From the NCBI RefSeq assembly GCF_900110915.1, contig NZ_FOFG01000004.1:62001-126000 (forward strand): a stretch of 64,000 bases of DNA. Reading direction: 5' to 3'. Below are positions 50,858 to 60,700 of this stretch, piece after piece (the first letter of the stretch is position 1; every line of letters begins with the position of its first letter). The position numbers and the translations under genes were made by a program. This stretch comes from Faunimonas pinastri (lineage in GTDB: Bacteria > Pseudomonadota > Alphaproteobacteria > Rhizobiales > Afifellaceae). The notes beneath the pieces are model-generated. The model searched no databases and had not been told where the DNA came from. It saw only the letters and a program-made list of their open reading frames with translations.

Positions 50858-53800
50858 TCAGGCCCAGGGCCAGAATCGTCGTTGCCGGACCTGCCGTCCG
50901 GCGATCACCATCGGCGACCGTTTCAGGCGCAGGCCGTTCTGCGCGATGACGATGTCGATCCGGTGCGCCTCGCCCGTGCCCAGGCTTTCCGTCAGCCGCA
51001 GGCGGAAGCCGTGTTCGCCCGTGCCGACCGATTTCTGCGCGAGGTCGTCGCGATACTGGTCCGCCCGGATCGCAGCCAGGAATCGCCCGTCCAGGAAGAT
51101 CGCGGCATCGAGCTCGCCATCGGCGTCGGAGCGCGACCGCAGCCAGCCCTGCACCACGCCCTCGTCGCTCGGATCGCAGAAGCCCTCGAAGCGCGTGGGT
51201 CCGATATCCGCGGCCGGCGCGAAAACCTCGATCGGTGCGCCCAGAATTTCCCCCGTGCCTGCGATCCTGAGCTGGACGGTGCGGGTTCCTGTTGCGAGCC
51301 GGGCGAGAAGCCCCGGCGCGAAGGCGGGGAGCTGGAACAGATGGCCGTCCCAGCTCGGCGGGAGATCCGCCCGCGCGAAGCTCGCCCGCCGCATGGCCGT
51401 ATCCACCGCGACGACCCGGCCCGCACAGACGGCCTCCAGCGTCAGGTATTCGCCGGGACGATGCCGGTCGCGCACCCAGCCGTGGATCGCGCCGTTACGC
51501 ACGAAGAGGACGCGCCCCTCGGCGCTTTCGCCCGTCAGCAGCATGGAACCCGCGGCGGGCCCTCGGCCCCTCCGGGAGGGGTCATGCGGTGCAAGGACTT
51601 CTCGGCCGCTCCGCCCGGCCATGAGGATCGCTCCCACACGGGCAACGATCGTGCGGTTGGCGGATGGCGGGGCATTCAGTTCGAGACGCCGCTGCCGCTG
51701 GATGGCCAGCCGCGTGAACAATCCCTTGGCGAGAAGAAGGCCGCCCGCGATCTCGCCGGACGGCCCCGCAAGCTCCGGGCGGACGGCACGCACCGCGCTA
51801 CCCAGTTCGTCATAGCCCCGGTCCCTCAGCCATTGGCGGGAGAGCCGGGGAACCGTGCCGATGACCGAGAGGCCGGTCGTGCAGCGAAAGCCCGAGCGGG
51901 CCGCGCGTATCGCGAATTCGCGCTCGTAGCCCAGCACGCGGTAATCGCCGGTGAAGCCACCCGTTGCCCGGAAGCAGGCGCGCCGCACGGCCAGCGGCTG
52001 GGCCGCGACCTCGTGGGAGAAGAAGCCGCCGCCTCGCTCCGCGACGATCGGCGCCCGCAGCAATTGCCGTCCTTCCCCGTCCGCCGCCTCTTCCCGGAAC
52101 AGGAAGTTCAGGCAATCGGCGCCCGAGGCATCGAAGATGCCGGCCGTCTCGGCGAGCGCCCGCTCGGCCAGCTCCATCCCGCTCCAGATGAAAAGCAGGA
52201 TGTCGGCTGTCGCGATCGCGGCCGCACTGTTCAGCGATGCGCCGGCATCCTGGTCGGCGGTATCGATGACGCGGACGGTTTCCCGGGCCGAAGTCAGCTC
52301 GCGGGCGGCCGCGACCGCACCATGCGCGGGCGAATCGATGGCGATCACGACTTCCGCCGGCGGTCGCCCCTGCGCATCCAGCGAACCCAGAGTTCGGGAG
52401 AGGCTTTCGAGATCGCCGGCATGATAGATGCAGACGGCCAGCGACGGCTCCGGCGACGCCGCCGTCTCCCGTTCATGTTGCGGAGCGGCGGGCGCGCGGG
52501 TCGACAGGCGACGGTGGAAAGCGCGCCAGACCTCCGTGTTGGCGTCGTTGTCGAAGCTGGGGGCGGCGACATAGGCTCCCTCCGCCAGCGCCTTGGCCAG
52601 GCAGGCGGCGAGCGGGATCGGGTGCGGTCGGCAGAGCACCTCGCCGCGATCCTCGGCGCGGATCAGTTCGGCCGTGCCGCCGACATCCGAAGCGATGAAC
52701 GGTATCCCCGCGGCCGCCGCCTCGTGGACGGCCAGCGACGCATTCTCGATCAGCGACGGCATGACGGCGAGCCGCTTGCCGGAAAGCAGATAACGCAGCG
52801 CGTCCGGCTGCGGGAACTCGGAAAGGATCCGCACGTCCGTCGGCCAGTTCTCCGTCACCTCGCGGATGAAATCGACGACGGACTGGTCCGGCCGCGCCGG
52901 AAGGCGGGCGCCGGGCTTGCCCATGAAGCTGACGACTGGGGGAAGCTTTATGCCCTCGCGGATCATGCGGGCGACCGCGTCGCAGAAGATCACCAGTCCC
53001 TTGCGCGCTTCCAGCCGTCCGAAAAAGACGATCTCATCCACGGCCCGGCGCTGGCCCGCCTCATCCGGCCGCGTCGGCAGGACAGAGGGCAGCTGCAGGA
53101 TGTTCGGCTGGACGTATGTGCGGCCCGGCGGGAGTTCGTAGCCCTGCGCCGCCATCCAGCGAAGCAGGTGCGCGCTGCCGCCGACCACCATGTCGGCAAG
53201 CTCGATGCTCCGCCGTTCCGCGTAGATGCGGTCGAGTTCGTCCGGCCGCTCCAGCGGCTGCAGTCCGTACATGCGGTTCCACAGCCAGGGCGACGAGGAC
53301 TTAACCACGAAGAGAGTGTCGCGGCAGGCGAGGCCCTGCTCTTTCGCCGTCAGGCTGAGGAGCCCCGCGCCGCGCCATTCCGACAAGTGGACCACGTCGA
53401 AGCGATGCTCGGAAAGATAGCGCATCATGTTGAAGGACGGGCGCAGCCAGCGCTCCTGCGGCCCGACAAGGCCTTCCCGCATCGCGTGGTTGGGCGCCGC
53501 CACCAGCCTCACCCCGAGCCGCAGATAGTGCTCCGCCCATTCCTCCACCGAGCCGACATCCACCTTGTGGCCGGGCAGATAGAGGATCGTGACATCGTGG
53601 CCGGAGGCGGCCAGCACCTCGGCCAATACCGCATAGGTTGATCCGATGCCGCCATTCTGCACCGGGCCGACAATGTCTTCGGTCACGATGCAGATGGAAA
53701 GCGGCCGGACCTTGGCCGGCCCCTCCGGCGCGGCGCTCCGGAGATCGGGAAACGCGCGCGACCATGCATCCTCGATGCCCGACCCCGCTCCCAACCCGGA

Positions 53801-53884
53801 GTCAGGCTCCATTCCCGCCCCGGTTTCCAGCCAGGACCTTTCAAAGTCCGACAAAGAACAGAGTGGTTGGACGGAGTGCTCCAT
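50858..53884 (-). CDS. Giant glycosyltransferase (GT4-GT2-beta modules), copy 1
   Basis: This protein has about 1,008 residues. The ATG at 53884 is chosen; a GTG four codons upstream is possible and neither has a clear ribosome site. Residues about 60-440 are a GT4 domain: VTEDIVGPVQNGGIGSTYAV, HLSEWRGAG, IVFFGRLEARKGL and MPSLIENASLAVHEAA. Residues about 460-690 are a GT2-like domain that starts AVCIYHAGD and lacks a clean DxD. The C-terminal 300 residues contain two beta modules (GAIHGWVRDRHR; GVVQGWLRSRSD ending GTGEHGFRLRL). It is a paralogue of the protein at 57789. The domain order suggests two linkages made by one chain. Confidence 0.86.
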   Translation of the reverse strand: MEHSVQPLCSLSDFERSWLETGAGMEPDSGLGAGSGIEDAWSRAFPDLRSAAPEGPAKVRPLSICIVTEDIVGPVQNGGIGSTYAVLAEVLAASGHDVTILYLPGHKVDVGSVEEWAEHYLRLGVRLVAAPNHAMREGLVGPQERWLRPSFNMMRYLSEHRFDVVHLSEWRGAGLLSLTAKEQGLACRDTLFVVKSSSPWLWNRMYGLQPLERPDELDRIYAERRSIELADMVVGGSAHLLRWMAAQGYELPPGRTYVQPNILQLPSVLPTRPDEAGQRRAVDEIVFFGRLEARKGLVIFCDAVARMIREGIKLPPVVSFMGKPGARLPARPDQSVVDFIREVTENWPTDVRILSEFPQPDALRYLLSGKRLAVMPSLIENASLAVHEAAAAGIPFIASDVGGTAELIRAEDRGEVLCRPHPIPLAACLAKALAEGAYVAAPSFDNDANTEVWRAFHRRLSTRAPAAPQHERETAASPEPSLAVCIYHAGDLESLSRTLGSLDAQGRPPAEVVIAIDSPAHGAVAAARELTSARETVRVIDTADQDAGASLNSAAAIATADILLFIWSGMELAERALAETAGIFDASGADCLNFLFREEAADGEGRQLLRAPIVAERGGGFFSHEVAAQPLAVRRACFRATGGFTGDYRVLGYEREFAIRAARSGFRCTTGLSVIGTVPRLSRQWLRDRGYDELGSAVRAVRPELAGPSGEIAGGLLLAKGLFTRLAIQRQRRLELNAPPSANRTIVARVGAILMAGRSGREVLAPHDPSRRGRGPAAGSMLLTGESAEGRVLFVRNGAIHGWVRDRHRPGEYLTLEAVCAGRVVAVDTAMRRASFARADLPPSWDGHLFQLPAFAPGLLARLATGTRTVQLRIAGTGEILGAPIEVFAPAADIGPTRFEGFCDPSDEGVVQGWLRSRSDADGELDAAIFLDGRFLAAIRADQYRDDLAQKSVGTGEHGFRLRLTESLGTGEAHRIDIVIAQNGLRLKRSPMVIAGRQVRQRRFWPWA

Positions 53885-54135
53885 GAAGTATTTCACAGAT
53901 GGACTGTGCCGATCCTGTCAGGACCCGGCTCTGCCCGGATCAAGATATCCATGACGCAAGTAGATTTACAATACACACCAATAGGTTGCATATCTTCACT
54001 TGTCGATATCGTGATTTATCACGGTCCAGTTGCCAATTCTCGTGACTATGATCAGATTCTCCTTTCGGTCCAGTGGTGACATTTCCGAATCTCTCGTGAT
54101 AATCTCCTGCAGACACGCTCCGCGGAGAAGCATTG
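53885..54135. promoter_or_regulatory. AT-rich divergent control region with a 14-base palindrome
   Basis: This 250-base divergent gap between giant GT copy 1 and the KpsE-like gene is lower in GC than its flanks. It holds a near-perfect palindrome at 54010-54023 (CGTGAT, two T, ATCACG) with related CGTGA half-sites near 54040 and 54095. It could be an operator for both directions. Confidence 0.45.
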
Positions 54136-55575
54136 GTGACTGTCCCCGAAGCGGATCACAGCCAAGGAATCGGGGACCGCGGGTTCGCTGCCCGGGAGAG
54201 CGCCGAGTCCTATCGCGAGGGTTATGCCGCCGAGGACCGTCCGGGGCAGGACGCTCCCGGCGAGCAGGAAAGCTCCGGAGCAGCCGCCGAGACCGCGGCG
54301 CTGCGCCGGGCCGTCGCCCGGACGGAGCCCCTGCCCGCCCCGCTGCCGCCCCTTCGCTCCGAAGTCTGGCCCGACTGGAAGCCCCAGAATCCTCCGGCCG
54401 TCCCCCAGGTTCAGCAGCAGCGCATCCCGGACCTGCCGTCCCTGCCGCGCATTCAGGAGCGCCGAACCGGCGCCATCGCGCTTTCCTTCGCCGTCTTCGT
54501 GCTCCTGCCGATCCTGCTGACCGCGCTTTATTCCTTCTTCATCGCCTCCAAGGAGTACGTCTCCGAATTCCGCTTCTCCGTGACGGACACGAGCGCAAGC
54601 TCCGGTTCCGGCAGCCTCCAGACGCTGGCGACGGTGATCGGCGGGGGCGGCAGCAGTGCCGGTGGCAGCCAGCAGAACTACATCGTCACGGATTTCCTCA
54701 CGAGCCGGCAGGCCGTGGACGAACTGGAAAAGCGCATCCACATCCGCGAACTCTATTCCGGCGATGTGGGCGACCGGTTTTCCCGCTTCGACGATTCCCG
54801 CTCGATGGAGGATTTCGTCGCCTATTGGAAGCGGATGATCAGCGCCAGCTTCGACCCGGTGACGGGCATCGCGAACGCCCGGGTGAAGGCGTTCCGGCCG
54901 CAGGACGCGCAGCTGATCGCACGGACGCTGGTGACGCTCTCGGAAGAGCTGATCAACGATCTCGCCTTGCGCTCCCAGAAGGACGCCGTCCGCTTCGCCG
55001 AGCAGGAGGTGCAGCGCGCGCAGGACCGGATGCAGACGGCCAAGGCCGCGATGGATGCCTACCGCAACACGGAAGGCGTGATCGACCCCAACTCCAATCT
55101 CGTTTCAAGCAACATCGATCTGGCCAAGACGCTGCGGGCCAATCTGAGCGCGTTGCAAACGCAGCTGGCGACCCTGACGCGCCAGCACCTCGATGCGTCC
55201 TCGCCGGCCGTGCAAACGGTGCAGACGCGGATCAATGCCACGCGCGACCAGCTCGCCAGCATCGAGCGGCAGGTCGGCAACAATCGCGGCGGCAGCGAAT
55301 CCTTGACGCGCGTGGTCTCGCAATACGAGAAGCTCGACATGGATCGGCAATACGCACAGACCATGCTGGTCAGCACCATGCAGGCACTCGACCAGGCCCG
55401 CGCCAATGCTGCCGCCCAGCACCTTTATCTCACGCCCTATGTGCAACCCGCTCTGCCGGAAAGCGCCAGCTATCCCCGGCCCTTCCTCGCCACCATGCGC
55501 ACGGCCATGATCGCCGCGTGCCTCTGGTTCATCGGACTTGTTCTTGTCCGCGCCATCCGGGACCACGCGCGATGA
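54136..55575 (+). CDS. KpsE-like capsule export inner-membrane co-polymerase
   Basis: This 479-residue protein of the polysaccharide co-polymerase/export (KpsE/Wzz) class has a cytoplasmic Pro/Glu-rich N-terminus of about 110 residues, a membrane helix (LSFAVFVLLPILLTALYSFF), then EYVSEFRFSVTD, a long periplasmic coiled coil (about 270-420) and a second helix near the C-terminus (MIAACLWFIGLVLV). KpsE bridges the inner-membrane transporter to the KpsD/Wza channel. The GTG at 54136 with CGGAG 8 bases upstream is preferred over the adjacent TTG. It is coupled to the next gene by ATGA. Confidence 0.9.
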   Translation: MTVPEADHSQGIGDRGFAARESAESYREGYAAEDRPGQDAPGEQESSGAAAETAALRRAVARTEPLPAPLPPLRSEVWPDWKPQNPPAVPQVQQQRIPDLPSLPRIQERRTGAIALSFAVFVLLPILLTALYSFFIASKEYVSEFRFSVTDTSASSGSGSLQTLATVIGGGGSSAGGSQQNYIVTDFLTSRQAVDELEKRIHIRELYSGDVGDRFSRFDDSRSMEDFVAYWKRMISASFDPVTGIANARVKAFRPQDAQLIARTLVTLSEELINDLALRSQKDAVRFAEQEVQRAQDRMQTAKAAMDAYRNTEGVIDPNSNLVSSNIDLAKTLRANLSALQTQLATLTRQHLDASSPAVQTVQTRINATRDQLASIERQVGNNRGGSESLTRVVSQYEKLDMDRQYAQTMLVSTMQALDQARANAAAQHLYLTPYVQPALPESASYPRPFLATMRTAMIAACLWFIGLVLVRAIRDHAR

Positions 55576-55970
55576 GCGGCATGCCTGCCCCGCGGGCGCT
55601 GGCCTGCCGCAAGGTGCCGTCGACCGCCCGGTTCGCGATCGCCTGCGCGGTTCTCCTCGCAGCAGCGGCGAGCGGGCCGGCAACGGGCCAGACGCTCGGC
55701 CTTCCCTATGGCACCTCGCCTCCAAGCGCGACCTCGTCCGGCGGCGCGGCGGCGGACCAGCCGAATCCGGGCGCCGTGAACAGTGCGATCGGCAGCCAAC
55801 AGGCCGGCGCAGGCTGGGGGCACTACGAAGCACCCGGCCGAACCAGTGCCACGACAAAGCCCCTGTCCTATGGCACGGACGCGCAGGGCAATGCCTGGGT
55901 CTACGATCCCGCCACGGGTCTCACCCAGAATTTCGGAACGGGCGAGACGCGTTATAGGGGGCGGAAGTGA
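55572..55970 (+). CDS. Small secreted Gly/Ser-rich hypothetical protein
   Basis: This 132-residue protein is coupled to the KpsE-like gene (ATGA). Residues about 15-40 are a signal sequence with a basic start and hydrophobic core, cleavage probably near ATGQ. The mature part is Gly/Ser/Ala/Thr-rich and low in structure, with a C-terminal island SYGTDAQGNAWVYDPATGL. It is probably periplasmic or at the outer membrane. I recognise no family. Its position suggests an accessory role in polysaccharide export. Confidence 0.7.
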   Translation: MSGMPAPRALACRKVPSTARFAIACAVLLAAAASGPATGQTLGLPYGTSPPSATSSGGAAADQPNPGAVNSAIGSQQAGAGWGHYEAPGRTSATTKPLSYGTDAQGNAWVYDPATGLTQNFGTGETRYRGRK

Positions 55971-56063
55971 GATTTCAGAACAATGATGCCCCAGAGAGCT
56001 ATTGAGAAATAATAGACTTAAAACAATTCTATTCTTGGCAAAACATTTCGGCAGAACCACAAC

Positions 56064-56109
56064 CTGGAGTTATTAAAATCACCCTGCGGTTTATGGTGGG
56101 GAACTCCAG
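56064..56109 (+). promoter_or_regulatory. Leader hairpin before the sqdB operon
   Basis: CTGGAGTT (56064-56071) and AACTCCAG (56102-56109) form an 8-bp stem around a 30-base interior that has its own CACC/GGTG pairing. It lies in the AT-rich 183-base gap 45 bases before the ATG at 56154 and may be a regulatory leader structure or a protein site. Confidence 0.4.
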
Positions 56110-56153
56110 AGGCTTTATCCTGATACCGCATTGAACGAGGTGGGTACCTTCCT

Positions 56154-56528
56154 ATGCTTATCGTTATAGACCAGCCTAAGAGCCTCCGGGTGCTTCGAAC
56201 ATACCAGGATGCAACGGGATCGGTGAAGCGGGAGCGTCTCGGCGTCGTTTCTAAGAGCACCTTCGACGTGCCCGACGAGATCGCCTCGACGCTGGCCGAC
56301 GACGAGGCACGGGATCTTGCCGAAACGATCGAGGTCTATCGCCGCGCCGGGCAGATGCGGAAGCAAGTCGCCACCCTCACTTTTCCCGAGACGGTTCGCG
56401 AAGTTCTGGAATATGTCGAGAACGGCGCCAGCGAGAGCGAGAAGAAGGTTGTGATCACCAGCCTTCTTGAAGCAATGCGTGTGATACGCAAATTGGAACG
56501 CGAGGAACACGGGAGCCTGATGGCATGA
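56154..56528 (+). CDS. Hypothetical protein coupled to sqdB
   Basis: This 124-residue soluble, charged protein has a beta-rich N-terminal part (MLIVIDQPKSLRVLRTYQDA and RERLGVVSKSTFDVP) and a long helical C-terminal half (about 50-120) with EVYRRAGQMRKQVATLTFPE and EVLEYVENGASESEKKV. No signal or membrane segment is seen. I do not recognise a family. The stop overlaps the sqdB start (ATGA), so it is made with UDP-sulfoquinovose synthase. Confidence 0.68.
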   Translation: MLIVIDQPKSLRVLRTYQDATGSVKRERLGVVSKSTFDVPDEIASTLADDEARDLAETIEVYRRAGQMRKQVATLTFPETVREVLEYVENGASESEKKVVITSLLEAMRVIRKLEREEHGSLMA

Positions 56529-57769
56529 GCATTCTGACGCGACACCCGAGAGCCAAGGGCACCGTGATGGTGCTGGGTGGCGATGGATTCTGCGGCTGGC
56601 CGACAGCCCTTCACCTGTCCAATCTGGGCTACGAGGTCGTCATCGTCGACAACCTTTCGCGTCGGAAGATCGATGTGGAGCTCGGCGCCGAATCGCTGAC
56701 CCCCATCGCAACCATGGAAGCCCGGCTCGCGGCCTGGAAAGAGGTGAGCGGCAAGACCATTCGCTTCGTCGACCTGACGCTGGGCGAGGACTTCCACGAG
56801 TTCGTGGAACTGCTGAGCGAGGTGCAGCCCGAGGCCATCGTGCACTTCGCCGAGCAGCGGGCGGCCCCCTATTCCATGAAGGGCGCGCGCCAGAAGCGCT
56901 ACACCGTCTCCAACAATCTCTGCGCCACGCACGACGTGCTCTGCGCCATGGTGGAAGCGGGCGTGGATTCACACCTCGTCCATCTCGGCACGATGGGCGT
57001 CTACGGCTACGGCACCGCCGGCCTGACGATCCCGGAAGGCTACCTGCCCATCACGGTTCAGACCGCCAATGGCCCGCAGGACCTTGAGGTCCTCTACCCG
57101 GCCAATCCGGGCAGCGTCTATCATATGACCAAGACGCAGGATCAGCTGTTCTTCTTCTACTATAACAAGAACAACGCCATCCGGATCACCGACCTCCACC
57201 AGGGCATCGTCTGGGGAACGCAGACCCCCGAGACCGCCCGGCATGAAGCGCTGATCAACCGCTTCGACTATGACGGCGACTACGGCACGGTGCTGAACCG
57301 CTTCCTGATGCAGGCGGCGATCGGCTATCCCCTCACCGTGCATGGTTCGGGGGGCCAGACCCGCGCCTTCATCCATATTCGCGACACCGTCCGCTGCATC
57401 GAGATCGCCATCGCGAACCCGCCGAAAAAGGGCGATCGCGTGATGATCCTCAACCAGATGACGCAAACGCATCGCCTGATCGACCTCGCCGAGAAGATCT
57501 CGGAAATGACCGGCGTGCCCTACGAGCACGTCCGCAATCCTCGCGTCGAGGCGGCGGAGAACGAACTGGTCGTCAGCAACGAGCAGTTCCTGGCGCTGGG
57601 CCTCAACCCGACCAAGCTTGAAGACGGGCTGATGGAAGAGGTGCAGACCATCGCCAAGCGCTTCGCTCACCGCTGCGACAAGAGCAAGATCCCCTGCGTT
57701 TCCACCTGGCGACGGGACGAGCCGCAGCCGGTCGAGACGACGGAGCCGCCGCTGGCCGCCACGGCCTGA
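56525..57769 (+). CDS. sqdB: UDP-sulfoquinovose synthase
   Basis: This 414-residue extended SDR converts UDP-glucose and sulfite to UDP-sulfoquinovose. Family motifs match SQD1/SqdB along the whole length: VMVLGGDGFCGWPTALHL, ESLTPIATM, VHFAEQRAAPYSM, LGTMGVYGYG (catalytic Thr), YHMTK (Tyr and Lys), then FGTVLNRF-like, LTVHGSGGQTR and IRDTVRCIEIAIANPP. UDP-sulfoquinovose is usually used for the lipid SQDG. Here the gene lies inside a polysaccharide locus between glycosyltransferases, so sulfoquinovose may instead be a component of a surface glycan. The only SQDG-synthase-like enzyme in the window is the distant GT4 at 12259. Confidence 0.93.
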   Translation: MSILTRHPRAKGTVMVLGGDGFCGWPTALHLSNLGYEVVIVDNLSRRKIDVELGAESLTPIATMEARLAAWKEVSGKTIRFVDLTLGEDFHEFVELLSEVQPEAIVHFAEQRAAPYSMKGARQKRYTVSNNLCATHDVLCAMVEAGVDSHLVHLGTMGVYGYGTAGLTIPEGYLPITVQTANGPQDLEVLYPANPGSVYHMTKTQDQLFFFYYNKNNAIRITDLHQGIVWGTQTPETARHEALINRFDYDGDYGTVLNRFLMQAAIGYPLTVHGSGGQTRAFIHIRDTVRCIEIAIANPPKKGDRVMILNQMTQTHRLIDLAEKISEMTGVPYEHVRNPRVEAAENELVVSNEQFLALGLNPTKLEDGLMEEVQTIAKRFAHRCDKSKIPCVSTWRRDEPQPVETTEPPLAATA

Positions 57770-57788
57770 GGGCCATAGCCTTCTTGGA

Positions 57789-60700
57789 TCAATTCACTGC
57801 CGGCCCTCGGGCCGGCAGTTTGCGTTTGAAAGATGCGCCGGCTCCGATGCGGGCGTCTCGGGAGGCCTTCGCGAACTGGACGGAATTGCCCTCCAGCAGC
57901 AGCCAGCCGCGCTTCAGGAGCAGTCCGGTCTCCGACGAGACGACTTCCACGGTTTTGGCGGGGCCTTCCCGTAGCACCTTGGGCACGGTGATCGAGAAGC
58001 CGTAGGCGCCCGAACCGATCCCGTTGTCGCGAAGGTCGAGCCGCTCCGCATCCGCCGGGATCCGCGCGAGGAAGCGCCCGTCGATGAAGATGCTGACATC
58101 CACGACGGCATCCGGCTGCTTCGGCATCCAGGCCCAGCCGCGCACGACGCCGCTCTGGCTCGGATCGCAATAGCCCTCGATGCCGAAGCTCTGCAGCGGC
58201 CGATCCGGCGGCGCCACGAGCGAGGCGGGAAAGGCGATGTCGGTCCCTGCGATGCGGAAGGACACGCTCTTGCCGCGCCGCTGCAATCCCAGTGGAAAGC
58301 GGCTACTGAAGACCGGCAGCACGAAGCCGTGCCGCTGCAGCGCCTTCGGCAGGTTCAGCGCGGTCGGCAGATCGGCATTGGCCTTGATGCGCGACACCGG
58401 CTTGTTGTTGATCAGAACTTCCAGCTCGACCGGACGCGCCGGCTGCTGTTCGTCCACGATCAGCCCGAGAAGCTCGCCCTTGCGGGCCGTCAGCACCGCG
58501 CCGCTGAACCGCCCCTCCGGATCGAGGCGGGAGCGCGCCATCTGCTCGCCGATGTTGCGGACCGTCCGGTTGGGTGAGGACGGGGGAGCGGCCTGTGGCT
58601 CCGCAGCGTCCGCCACGTCGCCCATGAAGGCGGAGAACATGCGCGAGAACGTGCCCTTGGCGGCCGGACCGGCGGAGGCCCGGGCGGGCGCCGAACGTCC
58701 CGGCTTGGCCCTCCCACCGCCGCCCGGCCGCGCCTGCAGGCCCTTGCTCATCAGCAGCAGCTCGCGAAGCGCCAACGGCACGGAGGCAAGCTGCGGGCGA
58801 ATGGCGCGGAACTGGCTGACCGGCTCGTCGTAACAGCGCTGGTAAAGCCATTCCTCGTTCCAGGCAGGAACGGTGCCGAGTTCGACCAGAGCCGTCTCGC
58901 AATGCAGGCCGTTGATTTGCGCGTTGGCCACGAATTCGTAATCCTGCCCGAGGACACGGTAATCCGTGGAGAACCCGCCGGTGACCGCAAATGCGGACGC
59001 GCGCACGAACAGCGGCAGCGCCGTCAGGTCGGTGCGGAAGAAAGCCTCCGTCACGCTGCCCAGCACGATGGCGCTGAGATAGTCGCGGTCCGCTTTTTCC
59101 GGCCCATGGGCGACCCGGTAGAAGTAGTTCACGACATCGGCGCCGCTGGCCTGAGCGATCCCGGAAAGCGCGGTCAGCCCCTCGGCGCGAAGCGTCGAAC
59201 CGGCCCAGAGAAACAGCAGGAATTCGCCGCTCGCCTGCCCGGCCAGAAGGTTGAAGGCCGGCCCGCTATCGAGGTCGAACGCCTCGATCGCGCGAACGGA
59301 AAACGGATATTCCGCGCCCATCCGCTCCACCTGGCTAACGCCATCCGGATCGTCGCCATCGACCGCCACCAGCACTTCCGCCGGCAGATGCCCCTGCGCG
59401 GCCAGTGAATCGAGGGTTTGGCGGAGTTCCGCGTCCCCGCTTACATGGTAGAGGCAGGCCGAAGTCGCGGCCTCGTGCAGGACCGGCGGAGGCGCCCTCT
59501 TCAGCAGATGCTCCTTCAGCCCGCGCGACAGATCGAGGTGGAACTGCCTCCACTCGCCCAGGACGTCGTCGTTGTGGAAGCTCGGCCGGGCGACATAGCC
59601 ACCGAGCCGGACCGCCTCGGAGATCTTCTCGGCGAGCGGGATCGGATGGGAATCGCAGAGCACGAAGCCATGGTCCTCCGCCGCGATCAGCTCGGGCGTT
59701 CCGCCGGAATCGGAAGCGACGAAGGGGATGCCGCAGATCGCAGCCTCGTAGACGGCCAGCGATGAGTTTTCGATCATGGACGGCATCACCGCCAGCCGGT
59801 CGCCGCTCAGGAGATAGCGGATCGCGTCATATTGCTGGAACTCGGTGAGGATCTGCACCTCGACCGGCCAGTCCGCCGTTTCCGAGCGGATATAATCGAG
59901 GATGTCCTGGTTCGGCCGCGCGGTCAGCCGTGCGCCCGGCTTGCCCATGAAGCTGATGCGCGGCGGCAGGCGCCCGCCTGAGCGGATGATGCGCTTGATC
60001 GCCTGGACAAAGGTGAAGAGCCCTTTTCGCGATTCCAACCGGCCGAAAAAGACGATCTCGTCGATCGGCAGTCGCATGCCCGGCGTCACCGGCCGCTCCG
60101 CCATGAGATCGCGGAGATGGTCGAAGGAGACGACATTGGGCTGGACGAAGGTATGCGAGCGGGGAATACGGTAACCTTGGCTGCCCATCCAGCGCAGGAG
60201 GTGCAGGCTGCCGCCGATCACCATGTCGGCATATTCCACGCTGCGCCGTTCCGCCGTTGTCTTGGCAAGGTCGTCGAGACGATCCAGCGGCTGCGACCCG
60301 TAGAGGCGGTTCCAGAGCCAGGGCGATGACGTCTTGACGATGAAGAGCGTGTCCTGGAATGCGATGCCCTGCCGCTTGGCGAGCAGGCTGAGGTAACCCG
60401 AACCGCGCCACTCCGAGACGTGGACCACGTCCATCGGGTGATCCAGCAGGTAGCGCATCATGTTGTAGGGCGCCAGTAGCCAGCGGTCGGCCGAGGTCTG
60501 GATCCGTTCGATGCCGCCGTAATTCGGCACGGGTACGAAGGTCACGCCGCGTTGGGCGTAGTATTCCACCCATTCCTCGATCGTGCCGTTCTCGCATTCC
60601 TGCCCCTTCAGGTACAGGATCGTCGTGTCGTAGCCGATCTGCGCCAGGAGCTGCGCCAGATAGGAATAGGTCGTGCCGATGCCGCCGTTTCGGACGGGAC

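Noticed and set aside
50882-53641. 919-codon plus-strand ORF opposite giant GT copy 1
   Set aside because: Arg/Asp/His-rich antisense frame of a protein with clear GT4 motifs; no ribosome site or domain.
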